Shown here: positions 1 to 6,782 of the stretch, one piece after another
How the letters are laid out: each line of letters opens with the position of its first letter
Numbering within the stretch: position 1 is the stretch's first letter
Notes under the pieces: model-generated
The model's input: only the letters and a program-made list of their open reading frames with translations
Database searches by the model: none
Told to the model about the DNA's origin: nothing
Translations under genes and position numbers: made by a program
Assembly: GCA_013329455.1 (NCBI GenBank)
Contig: DUKF01000269.1
Span: forward strand, 12,609 to 25,113
DNA length: 12,505 nucleotides
Reading direction: 5' to 3'
Origin: Methanotrichaceae archaeon
GTDB taxonomy: Archaea; Halobacteriota; Methanosarcinia; Methanotrichales; Methanotrichaceae

Positions 1-142
1 CCGCCGTTACGGATGGCGCACCCCCTTGAGATGGAAGCATCGTTCGAACTGACTCGTCGGGCATCTGAAGGGTACGGGACGGAAATGGGAGATCGACTGA
101 TCGGATCGACTAAGTTCGTTGAAGGAGGATGGGGATCTTCAA

Positions 143-2047
143 ATGAAACAAGACTCTTGCGGCTTGAGTTATGAGCGGGAGAAAGAGATGTGGCCTGAGA
201 AGTTCGCTTCTTTGAACGCGACATTCAGTCACATCCACCCGGGCGACCGGATATTCATAGGCACCGGGTGCGGTGAGCCCCAGTACCTGCTCAAGTCTCT
301 CGTGGAGTACGTCAAAAGCAATCCCAAGGCCTTCTTCGAGGCGGAGGTGATCCACGTCTGGAGCCTGGGGATCGCCCCTTACGCCGACGAGAAGCTCAAG
401 GATAACTTCAGGCTTGACTCCTTCTTCGTTGGGGACAGCACAAGAGACGCCGTCAACAGGGGTGCTGCCGACTACACGCCGGTATTTCTATCCCAGGTTC
501 CAGACCTATTCCGAAGGGAGATCACGCCCCTGGATGTCGCCCTGGTACAGACCTCGCCTCCTGACAGCCACGGGTACATGAGCCTCGGGGTTAGCGTCGA
601 CATCGTCAAGGCCGCCGTCGAGATGGCCCCATTGGTCATAGCCCAGGTCAACCGCCAGATGCCGAAGATCCACGGTGACGGGTTCATAAACGTCAAGGAT
701 GTGGACTATCTTGTACCACACGACGAGCCGCTCCTGGAGTACATGCCAGAGCTGATCAGCGACACTGCTCAGAGGATCGCGAGTTACGTCGCCAGGATCA
801 TCGAGGACGGCTCGACGATCCAGGTGGGGTACGGTTACGCTCCCAACGCCCTTCTCTCCCACCTCCAGAACAAAAAGCACCTTGGCATCCACACCGAGCT
901 ATTAACCGACGGGATCGTGGAGCTGATGAGGTTGGGAGTCGTCGACAATAGCCAAAAGACCGTCGACCGGGGAAAGACCGTTGCTGCCTTCTGCATGGGG
1001 CGGGCCGAGACCTACGAGTACCTCCACGACAACCCTTCGGTCGAGTTCAAGACGATCGACTACACCAACAATCCCCTGATAATATCCCAGATCAAGAGGA
1101 TGACCGCCATAAACAGCGCCATGGAGATCGACCTCACGGGCCAGGCCACCGCCGAGTCTCTCGGCAGCACCTTCTACAGCGGGATCGGGGGGCAGGCCGA
1201 CTTCATGAGAGGCTCTCTTTTCGCCCCCTGCGGAAAGTCTATCCTCGCCCTCCCCTCCACCGCCCTCGGGGGCAAAGTCTCAAGGATAGTCCCCGCCCTT
1301 CTCCCCGGCTCCGGCGTTACCCTCACGAGAGGCGACGTCCAGTACGTCGTCACCGAGTACGGGATCGCCTACCTTCAGGGAAAGAACATCCGTGAGAGGG
1401 CGATGGACCTGATCGCGATCGCCCACCCCGACTTTCAGCCCTGGTTGATCGAGGAGGCGAAGCGGCTGAACCTGATCTACAAGGACCAGGCCTTCGTCCC
1501 CGGCAAAGGCGGAGAGTATCCCGAGAACCTGGCGATTCACAGGACGACCCGCACGGGCCTGGAAATCCTCCTTCGGCCCGTCAAGATCAGCGACGAGCCC
1601 CTGATCAAGGACTTCTTCTACTCCCTCTCCGACGAGAGCATGTACACCAGGTTCATCTCGGCCAGAAAAAACGTACCCCACGAGATGAGGCAGGATTTCG
1701 TCGTCGTCGACTATTCGAGGGACATGGTCATCCTCGCCGTCGTCGAGGACCTGGAGCGGGAGAAGGAAAAGGTCGTCGGCGTTGGCCAGTACAGCCGCAA
1801 TCGCGACATGCACACCGCCGAGGTGGCGCTGGTGGTGAGAGACGATCACCAAGAGAAGGGGATCGGCTCGGAGCTGCTTCACTATCTGACTTATCTATCC
1901 AAGAGGCAGGGGCTCCTCGGTTTCTCGGCCGAGGTCCTCTCAAGAAACAGGTCGATGCTAAGGCTCTTTGAGAAGATGGGCTTTGATATCGAGAAGAGAC
2001 GGGAGGAGGGGGTCTACGAGCTGAAGATGACCTTCAGGGAGGTGTGA
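143..2047 (+). CDS. Acetyl-CoA hydrolase/CoA-transferase family protein fused to a C-terminal GNAT acetyltransferase domain
   Basis: The 634-aa product has two units. Residues about 20-460 are a class I acetyl-CoA hydrolase/4-hydroxybutyrate-type CoA-transferase. Visible family motifs are DRIFIGTGCGEPQYL near the N-terminus, GIHTELLTDG with E252 as the expected catalytic Glu, GIGGQADFMRG at 347-357, and VVTEYGIAYLQGKNIRERA at 402-420. Residues about 475-632 are a GNAT domain with the acetyl-CoA-binding motif QEKGIG at 570-575. Such enzymes move CoA between acyl groups. The GNAT half could acetylate a protein or small molecule, but no substrate is visible. I chose ATG 143. An in-frame TTG at 119 also exists, but the GAAGGAGG ribosome-binding site (121-128) lies downstream of it. 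The gap from that site to ATG 143 is long, so a start at ATG 188 is possible. The gene is G+C-rich, intact and cytosolic (no signal peptide). Confidence 0.9.
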   Translation: MKQDSCGLSYEREKEMWPEKFASLNATFSHIHPGDRIFIGTGCGEPQYLLKSLVEYVKSNPKAFFEAEVIHVWSLGIAPYADEKLKDNFRLDSFFVGDSTRDAVNRGAADYTPVFLSQVPDLFRREITPLDVALVQTSPPDSHGYMSLGVSVDIVKAAVEMAPLVIAQVNRQMPKIHGDGFINVKDVDYLVPHDEPLLEYMPELISDTAQRIASYVARIIEDGSTIQVGYGYAPNALLSHLQNKKHLGIHTELLTDGIVELMRLGVVDNSQKTVDRGKTVAAFCMGRAETYEYLHDNPSVEFKTIDYTNNPLIISQIKRMTAINSAMEIDLTGQATAESLGSTFYSGIGGQADFMRGSLFAPCGKSILALPSTALGGKVSRIVPALLPGSGVTLTRGDVQYVVTEYGIAYLQGKNIRERAMDLIAIAHPDFQPWLIEEAKRLNLIYKDQAFVPGKGGEYPENLAIHRTTRTGLEILLRPVKISDEPLIKDFFYSLSDESMYTRFISARKNVPHEMRQDFVVVDYSRDMVILAVVEDLEREKEKVVGVGQYSRNRDMHTAEVALVVRDDHQEKGIGSELLHYLTYLSKRQGLLGFSAEVLSRNRSMLRLFEKMGFDIEKRREEGVYELKMTFREV

Positions 2048-2147
2048 CGGATTTTCCGGACGGAGGAGTTTCAGCCTTCGGAATCTCGTCCACCTTTTCT
2101 CCGCGGATCTATTGCATAGGACTTGGATTCATCAGAGGTGAAAAGAG

Positions 2148-2309
2148 ATGGAACGAAAAACCAAAGCCGTATTCCTGAGTCTGTGTCTTTTTGTTGTTGG
2201 CACAACCTCGGCCATGAACGACGCCAAGACCGAGACGATGTCCACTCTGCTGGTGTCATACGAACTTTTGGGGCATTTTAAAGCATCTAACGATATCCTT
2301 GCTATCTAA
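2148..2309 (+). CDS. Possible small secreted or truncated exported protein, 53 aa
   Basis: A short ORF starts at ATG 2148, about 7 bases after GAGGTGA (2135-2141), a very good archaeal Shine-Dalgarno match. The first 22 residues look like a signal peptide: a basic start (MERKTK), a hydrophobic core (AVFLSLCLFVV), and a GTTSA end that could be a signal-peptidase site. The remaining 31 residues (MNDAKTETMSTLL...) resemble nothing I recognise. The ORF runs into the A+T-richer region that precedes the repeat cluster, so it may be the 5' remnant of a longer exported-protein gene cut by an insertion. The case rests only on the ribosome-binding site and the signal peptide; chance is possible. Confidence 0.4.
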   Translation: MERKTKAVFLSLCLFVVGTTSAMNDAKTETMSTLLVSYELLGHFKASNDILAI

Positions 2310-2576
2310 ATCGCGTTAAACTGAGATGTTTATAGCAGTATTTGATTACTTCGGGAGCGCGGAGAGTCACGAATACCCCGATCTTCAGTTTGGGGATGAA
2401 GTGAACCCTCACACGTTTTTTGTGCTCTTTTAAATCGATAAAACATTGGTGACTGCTGACAAATCAAGCACCATATTAAGGAATCTCAGGGGAAACCGAA
2501 AGCAGAGTTTCAATGGTGCAGGTCAAGGGAATATGGGCAACGAAGACTCGATGATTTCTGAGATCCCGAAAAACGG

Positions 2577-2626
2577 GCGTGCGGCCCGAAGCATACCCCA
2601 TCCTTTAGGGCGGGGTGGCCGCACGC
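2577..2626. repeat. Nested inverted repeat (10-bp perfect arms plus inner ACCCC/GGGGT arms)
   Basis: GCGTGCGGCC (2577-2586) is the exact reverse complement of GGCCGCACGC (2617-2626). Inside lies a second stem, ACCCC (2595-2599) with GGGGT (2612-2616). On the right the two arms join into a continuous 15-base arm; on the left an 8-base bulge separates them. An inner ACCCC...TTTAGG..GGGG hairpin of this kind recalls the right ends of IS200/IS605-type elements (recalled from family knowledge, not tested). Confidence 0.7.
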
Positions 2627-2635
2627 AATTTGATT
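2588..2635 (+). repeat. Dispersed hairpin repeat, copy A
   Basis: This copy has the layout shared by four sites in the window: ATACCCC, a short hairpin arm and loop, the opposite GGGGT arm, a CG-rich stretch, then CAATTTGA. Copy A reads GCATACCCC at 2591-2599, GGGGTGGCCGCACG at 2612-2625 and CAATTTGATT at 2626-2635. The end matches copies C and D (CAATTTGACT). It sits about 75 bases before copy B. Confidence 0.6.
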
Positions 2636-2675
2636 TTTATCGAAATGTTCATGACCCCAGTGGCCACCCATGCTA

Positions 2676-2709
2676 ATGAAAATAGGCGGTTGTGCAGACC
2701 TATTTTCAT
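2676..2709. repeat. Perfect 11-bp inverted repeat with 12-base loop
   Basis: ATGAAAATAGG (2676-2686) pairs perfectly with CCTATTTTCAT (2699-2709) across the loop CGGTTGTGCAGA. It directly abuts dispersed repeat copy B (from 2711). It could be a structured RNA, a transposon-end hairpin or a protein site. There is no gene directly upstream for it to terminate. Confidence 0.75.
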
Positions 2710-2710
2710 A

Positions 2711-2758
2711 CCAATACCCCGCATCTCTGCTGCTGGGTGCGCCGCCGCCAGTTTAACT
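2711..2758 (+). repeat. Dispersed hairpin repeat, copy B
   Basis: AATACCCC (2713-2720) opens a hairpin in which ACCC pairs with GGGT and GCA pairs with TGC. GGGTGCGCCGCCGC follows, a 14-base stretch identical to copy D, and the copy ends GTTTAACT. It is in the same orientation as copy C (6330-6377), so B and C are direct repeats on either side of the A+T-rich two-gene module. Confidence 0.65.
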
Positions 2759-3017
2759 TTTTCATCCAGCCCCTATGGAAACATTCTTCACACTAGCTAA
2801 AATTCAGGGGGATATATGAGGATAATTGGCGCAAGATTTCATTGGCAAACAGTTCCACATTCAATTGCCAGAGCACAAATTTAGAGGATGATCCAATTCC
2901 ACAAACCTAGTGCAGATGATTCGCCAGGAGCAACCTACTTGACCGGGATGTGGAATGAACGGGAATCCGATAGGGCCAGAATATTGGATCTACCTTGTAG
3001 ATTGAATGGATCGCAAG

Positions 3018-3033
3018 TATTTTAAACATAAAA
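3018..3033 (+). promoter_or_regulatory. Possible archaeal TATA box for the two-gene module
   Basis: An A/T run, TATTTTAAACATAAAA, lies about 36-50 bases before ATG 3069. That suits a TATA box with a short leader. No transcription data support it, and A/T runs are common in this stretch. Confidence 0.3.
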
Positions 3034-3068
3034 ATCATGTCGGACACTTTAAGCAGAGGCGATCAAAT

Positions 3069-3473
3069 ATGAGTGAAGGTCCAATCTTTGACATAGGAAG
3101 CCAGCAGGCAGGAATAGACATTATTCAAGGAAGAGATATTAATAAAGCTGGAAGAGATATTAATAAGGCTGCAGGTGATTTAATAATTTCAACAAATTCA
3201 ACAGCAGAAGAAGTGCTTAAAGTTATACATGCTATAAAGTATAAAATTAAAGGATCAGATATTGAATTGAAGAATAAAAGGGAAATTAATAAACATCTGG
3301 ATAACGCAATTTTTGAGTTAAAAAAAGAAAATCCGGATAAAGTGTCTATAACTGATAGTATAAAGCAGACTAATGAAATCCTAAAAGAAGCCAAAACAAC
3401 AGGTGAGACTTTAACGTATATTGGAGCACTACTTGGTAAAGTTGCTATATGGTTAGGATCATATGTTCATTAA
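3069..3473 (+). CDS. Small GRDI-tagged helical protein with hydrophobic C-terminus (putative conflict-system partner)
   Basis: The 134-aa product has three parts. Residues about 8-38 are short glycine-rich repeats (GSQQAGIDIIQ, GRDINKA, GRDINKA, AGDLI) with a period near seven. Residues about 44-110 are charged and strongly helix-forming, probably two helices. Residues about 115-132 (LTYIGALLGKVAIWLGSYV) are hydrophobic and could insert in or lie along a membrane. ATG 3069 is preferred over ATG 3006 because GAGGCGATC sits 4 bases before it, close to the ideal archaeal ribosome-binding site. The same tag begins the next gene's protein, 27 bases downstream, which points to an operon and a shared complex. 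From memory, similar Gly-Asp/Arg-Asp tags plus a helical tail occur in proteins beside NACHT, CHAT or caspase-like conflict genes. No enzymatic motif is visible. G+C is far below that of the flanks. Confidence 0.8.
   Translation: MSEGPIFDIGSQQAGIDIIQGRDINKAGRDINKAAGDLIISTNSTAEEVLKVIHAIKYKIKGSDIELKNKREINKHLDNAIFELKKENPDKVSITDSIKQTNEILKEAKTTGETLTYIGALLGKVAIWLGSYVH
3096..3161 (+). repeat. 66-bp direct repeat encoding the GRDI tag, copy 1
   Basis: This stretch matches 3549-3614 with 4 differences by eye. The offset is 453 bases, so both copies are read in the same frame and give nearly the same peptide (GSQQAGIDIIQ... and GSQRAGRDIIQ...). The surrounding DNA of the two genes is not similar, so the tag alone was duplicated or kept alike. 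Confidence 0.9.
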
Positions 3474-3500
3474 CATGAGTCTGATTTAGGCGGGGATTTT

Positions 3501-6311
3501 ATGCAGGGGGATACAGGGGAGAACGAAATAACATCAACAAATGAAATAGGGAGCCAGCGGGCAGGAAGAGACATTATTCAAGGAAGAGATATTAATAATG
3601 CTGGAAGAGATATTTCCTTCTATTATGAACTAGTAGAGGAAACCGAGTTCTTCGAGCCGAACCTTGAGCCGTTTGGTCGTAAATTTATCAGCCCAAATGT
3701 AATACCCCAACTAATCGAAACCGCTCGACGGAACAGATTATTAATGCTCGGAGGGAGCGCAGGTATTGACAAGTCCGCTTTGGCACGTAACCTTGCATGG
3801 CATCTTAGTAAGATACAACATATTGTTCCTGAAATAGATAAAATTCCAATATTGGAATGGAATCACAGTTCTTCGGATCAGCCAAGTATCGAGGTAAAAC
3901 TCCAGGAGACAACAGAAGCGACTATATTCATCTTGCCCAAGGTTTCTCCACAAGATGTAAGGTATGATTTGTCCTCTATTAAAATGGCAGCCGATAAAAA
4001 TCATCATTTTGTTCTGATTAGTACTGATGTTCCGTATCCAAGTTGGAAACTGCCTAAAGATGATCAGCATTTTTGGCAAGACATCCCGGATAATCTTTAT
4101 AGTGTAAAAGATTTAGCTATTTTTTTAGAGCAAAGATTAACCGATATTAAAGATTCCTTGCCAAATGGGGTCTTAGGCGATATACCGATTCCTGAAATTG
4201 CTGAAAATCTAAAAACACCTGACAATATCTCTAGATTTGTGACATTACTCTGCGCCGAAAAAAAGCCGCTACAACCCCAAGTAATCGAGGACATAATCAA
4301 AGATGCAAACGATGAACGGCGCACAATCGAGCGATGGTATCCTACTTTAAGCTCTCGCGAACAACTACTGGCATTAGGATTAAGCTTCTTTGATGATCTA
4401 TTTGACGACCAGTTTTTTGCTGCTATGGATAGAGTCGTTGAAAGTGTTTGGCAACGACGTGATTCATCACTTTGTGCATTAGATTACTGCGACTTGGATA
4501 AACTCCGAAATTTCTATGACTTTGTTGAGACTGAAGGTCGCGGAACTAAGATTGAGAGCCGTTTCACAGAACAACGACGTATGATATTTGAGGTAGCATG
4601 GAATAGTCACCGCCGACAAATTTTGACAGCCTTACCAGTAATTGCACAGCTCGCTTCGGACTCTGTTGCAGGAAGGTCACATGATCCTGAGTTATATGGC
4701 ACACCCGCAAGACGCAACCAATTAAGACGAGTTATTGGTGAAGCACTAAGCGATATTGCTCTAATCTCTGATAGTGCAGTTAAACGTACATTGCTCCAAT
4801 TGGCCTCCGATGAAAATCTGGGCGTTCAGGCTGTGGCTGCGCGCGCGATGGCCCGATGGCGCCAATATGGTCAAGATGCGATGTTGTTTAAAACACTGTT
4901 CGAGTGGTGCGAAGGTTCACGAGGACGAGATTATATTCTAGCTACAGTATCTCTTGCGGTTAGCTACGCAGCACGCTACGATTCCCCAAATCAACTCAAT
5001 TACAAGTTATGTGACTTATTAAAAAGGATAGCAATAGACCAAAGCCCTATGGTCCGGGATCGTTTCTGTAACCACACATTAAAAAATATAATCCCCCGTC
5101 ATATAAAACAACTACGAGATAATGAGATTTTGGAATATATGATCCAATATATTGATCTTATTCCAGAAATTGCTAAAAATTTATCGTTATCATATAGATA
5201 TAACAATAAAGATGTTAATGAAACGCTTGAGATATGGTATAATAAATGCGTAGCTCTTCGATCATCTCATGAAAATCCAGTGGAAATTACTTCAAGAGAA
5301 AAGTTGTTGGCTGCAGTAGTTCTAACCTATGGACAAATAGAATATGAGGACGTAGACGCAGCTGAAAAGGCGTTTGATCGATTGCAGAACATCCTCACAA
5401 CAAATAATCATCCTTTTGTTCACAAGATGGCTGTAATTGCTATTAGTCACCAAGCATCCAACAATTTCGAAAAGATCGAGCCGTTGCTGCAAAATTTATT
5501 AATCAATGTACCTGAGAATGATAGTGATGAAATTATACAAATTCTTAGAGACATTTACCTTGAGCAACGCAGAAAACTAGAACGAGATGATGACTATTAT
5601 ATTGAAGTAGATGGGACGCGTTATTCGATATGGATTGATTCGGAACGTCCACAAACAGCAGTTGAGATAGCAATGGATCGTTGGATAAAATCACCTAATA
5701 ATCCGGCAGCTCAACAAATAGCAGTGAGAGCATTGACCAAATTTTACTATGCTTTGGACCAGAAAGAAGAGCAGTTAATTTTAAAAATTCGAGAACAACA
5801 AAAATATCTTAACGAGTCACAAACTATTACAAAATCGCAATATGAACTTCCTATTACTTCAAATCCAGTTCAACGTATTCGAGAGAGCAAGTTTTGGGAT
5901 AAAAATACTATTCGGCTTGCTACGATTAGAGAAAATAACTATAATAATATTATCCAAGGTATATTACCAGAAGTGTTAGCGCAAAATGAGTCCAACCAAC
6001 AAGCAATGGCATTTATACTGAGAAAATGGCATCAATCTAGGGATAACGAAATTCGAACAATAGCCATGCTTCAAGATCGATCCATCTGGTTTATAGAGCG
6101 TAACATATTGAAGATTGGCGCAATAAGTTGTGGAATACTAGCTTTATTATTTATATGGAATACATCATATTCTGTACTGATCATAATCCTATTATGCGCG
6201 TTGGTGTTAGCTTGGCTAAAAACACACCCTAGTTCTGCAAAAAAGCTCAACGGCATAAATAGTCAAATTAATCAAATTGCATTACGATTTTGGGACATTT
6301 TCCATAAGTAG
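3501..6311 (+). CDS. GRDI-tagged STAND/NACHT-like protein with degenerate P-loop, alpha-helical repeats and two C-terminal membrane helices
   Basis: This is a 936-aa protein. Residues about 16-39 repeat the tag of the upstream protein (GSQRAGRDIIQ, GRDINNA, GRDI). Residues about 60-215 have the outline of a STAND NTPase. A P-loop-like GGSAGIDKS (84-92) has Asp90 where the Gly before Lys-Ser is expected. A hydrophobic strand TIFIL (141-145) lacks the usual Walker B Asp (Pro-Lys follow). HFVLISTDVP (169-178) resembles the sensor strand, then a helical ...AIFLEQRL. Residues about 280-860 are mostly helical, HEAT/TPR-like in places (QAVAARAMARWR near 443-454). Two hydrophobic segments (about 872-886 and 891-906) look transmembrane, followed by a basic tail. 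The start ATG follows GGCGGGG by a few bases. It is probably an operon partner of the small tagged gene. Inference: a membrane-linked sensor or effector of a conflict system whose NTPase is weak or inactive. No nuclease, protease or TIR motif was seen. Confidence 0.82.
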   Translation: MQGDTGENEITSTNEIGSQRAGRDIIQGRDINNAGRDISFYYELVEETEFFEPNLEPFGRKFISPNVIPQLIETARRNRLLMLGGSAGIDKSALARNLAWHLSKIQHIVPEIDKIPILEWNHSSSDQPSIEVKLQETTEATIFILPKVSPQDVRYDLSSIKMAADKNHHFVLISTDVPYPSWKLPKDDQHFWQDIPDNLYSVKDLAIFLEQRLTDIKDSLPNGVLGDIPIPEIAENLKTPDNISRFVTLLCAEKKPLQPQVIEDIIKDANDERRTIERWYPTLSSREQLLALGLSFFDDLFDDQFFAAMDRVVESVWQRRDSSLCALDYCDLDKLRNFYDFVETEGRGTKIESRFTEQRRMIFEVAWNSHRRQILTALPVIAQLASDSVAGRSHDPELYGTPARRNQLRRVIGEALSDIALISDSAVKRTLLQLASDENLGVQAVAARAMARWRQYGQDAMLFKTLFEWCEGSRGRDYILATVSLAVSYAARYDSPNQLNYKLCDLLKRIAIDQSPMVRDRFCNHTLKNIIPRHIKQLRDNEILEYMIQYIDLIPEIAKNLSLSYRYNNKDVNETLEIWYNKCVALRSSHENPVEITSREKLLAAVVLTYGQIEYEDVDAAEKAFDRLQNILTTNNHPFVHKMAVIAISHQASNNFEKIEPLLQNLLINVPENDSDEIIQILRDIYLEQRRKLERDDDYYIEVDGTRYSIWIDSERPQTAVEIAMDRWIKSPNNPAAQQIAVRALTKFYYALDQKEEQLILKIREQQKYLNESQTITKSQYELPITSNPVQRIRESKFWDKNTIRLATIRENNYNNIIQGILPEVLAQNESNQQAMAFILRKWHQSRDNEIRTIAMLQDRSIWFIERNILKIGAISCGILALLFIWNTSYSVLIIILLCALVLAWLKTHPSSAKKLNGINSQINQIALRFWDIFHK
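3549..3614 (+). repeat. 66-bp direct repeat encoding the GRDI tag, copy 2
   Basis: Partner of the stretch at 3096-3161, in the same reading frame, at the 5' end of the large gene. One change (AAAGCT to AATGCT) turns Lys-Ala into Asn-Ala; the others give Gln-to-Arg and Ile-to-Arg or are silent. Confidence 0.9.
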
Positions 6312-6329
6312 CGCTTAATTTATATTTAT

Positions 6330-6377
6330 CGAATACCCCACAGCTCAGCTGCTAGGCGTCCCACCACAATTTGACTA
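6330..6377 (+). repeat. Dispersed hairpin repeat, copy C
   Basis: CGAATACCCC (6330-6339) is followed by the hairpin CAGC-TCA-GCTG, then TAGGCGTCCCACCA and CAATTTGACTA. The last 11 bases are identical to copy D, and CGAATAC is shared with D. It begins about 20 bases after the stop codon of the large tagged gene, so it could also be part of that gene's 3' end structure. Confidence 0.65.
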
Positions 6378-6550
6378 CATTAATATGTAATTTCGCCGTT
6401 AAGTTAGTCTCCCATCAAGGCGGCGTGACTTCTTCGATTCCGGAGATCATAGGCGTAAATTAGAGGACCCCTCTTAACAAGTCCAAGATAGAATAACTGA
6501 AGATTCTCTACTGATTGCTACCATTATCTACTAGCTAAGACATGGGTACT

Positions 6551-6580
6551 ATATAATATAATATAATATAATATAATATT
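6551..6580. repeat. Pentanucleotide tandem repeat (ATATA)x6
   Basis: Six consecutive ATATA units, the last one ATATT. It lies in non-coding DNA about 240 bases after the large tagged gene. Microsatellites of this kind change length easily. It also looks like a strong TATA element, but no start codon lies at a fitting distance. Confidence 0.9.
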
Positions 6581-6782
6581 GCTGTTGCCACATCTAATTG
6601 CGACCCGTCAGATACCGAATTATCGCCAGATGATCACAAACTACTGATAAACTCCGAAAATATCAACGAGAGCTTCGCCTTCAACCATGACCAGGAAGAG
6701 ATGATCGATACCCGCCTCTCCGGCCTTAAGCGGATCTGGTCCGGAGGAGAAAGGCAGGTCGGGAGACCGATCGTTCCGGTCT

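Larger units (their letters stand above)
2310..3068. other. Intergenic region of 760 bases with inverted repeats and dispersed repeats, no supported gene
   Basis: No convincing gene is visible here. ORFs of 76 aa (2446-2676), 61 aa (2615-2800) and 45 aa (2888-3025) lack ribosome-binding sites or recognisable motifs. The region holds two inverted repeats (2577-2626 and 2676-2709) and two copies of a dispersed hairpin repeat (2588-2635 and 2711-2758). A GAATACCCC motif at 2371-2379, matching the start of that repeat, may mark a third, eroded copy. Base composition falls gradually from the G+C-rich left flank to the A+T-rich island on the right. This fits insertion-sequence remains and a junction of acquired DNA. 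Confidence 0.5.
6312..6782. other. Intergenic region with repeat copy C and a microsatellite, no supported gene
   Basis: It holds repeat copy C (6330-6377) and a pentanucleotide microsatellite (6551-6580). From about 6600 to 6860 one plus-strand frame stays open (NESFAFNHDQEEMIDTRL...), with only internal ATG codons and no ribosome-binding site. I do not recognise it, and its end lies over the minus-strand formate dehydrogenase relic. It may be the tail of another lost gene or chance. Base composition returns to G+C-rich from about 6680, marking the right side of the A+T-rich island. Confidence 0.5.

Noticed and set aside
129..146. Five-codon ORF (MGIFK) whose TGA overlaps ATG 143, possible leader peptide
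   Set aside because: The GGAGG abuts its ATG, so it would be poorly initiated; most likely chance.
1..174. Open frame at the left edge that could be the tail of an upstream gene
   Set aside because: 57 codons without any recognisable motif, overlapping the start of the CoA-transferase gene by 32 bases; not enough to call it coding.
1280..1882. 200-aa open frame on the minus strand
   Set aside because: It lies inside the CoA-transferase/GNAT gene and is a by-product of the G+C-rich codons; the plus-strand protein has clear domains throughout.
2446..2676. 76-aa plus-strand ORF ending in a PHPLGRGG-like tail
   Set aside because: It begins at TTG without a ribosome-binding site and runs through a nested inverted repeat. 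The tail recalls TnpB-type ends, but too little sequence is left to call a gene.
2588..2758. Repeats considered as a CRISPR array
   Set aside because: The copies are imperfect, irregularly placed (some kilobases apart) and in both orientations, and no cas gene is present.
2888..3025. 45-aa ORF just before the two-gene module
   Set aside because: The ribosome-binding-like GAGG directly abuts the ATG, with no spacing, and the protein has no recognisable features.
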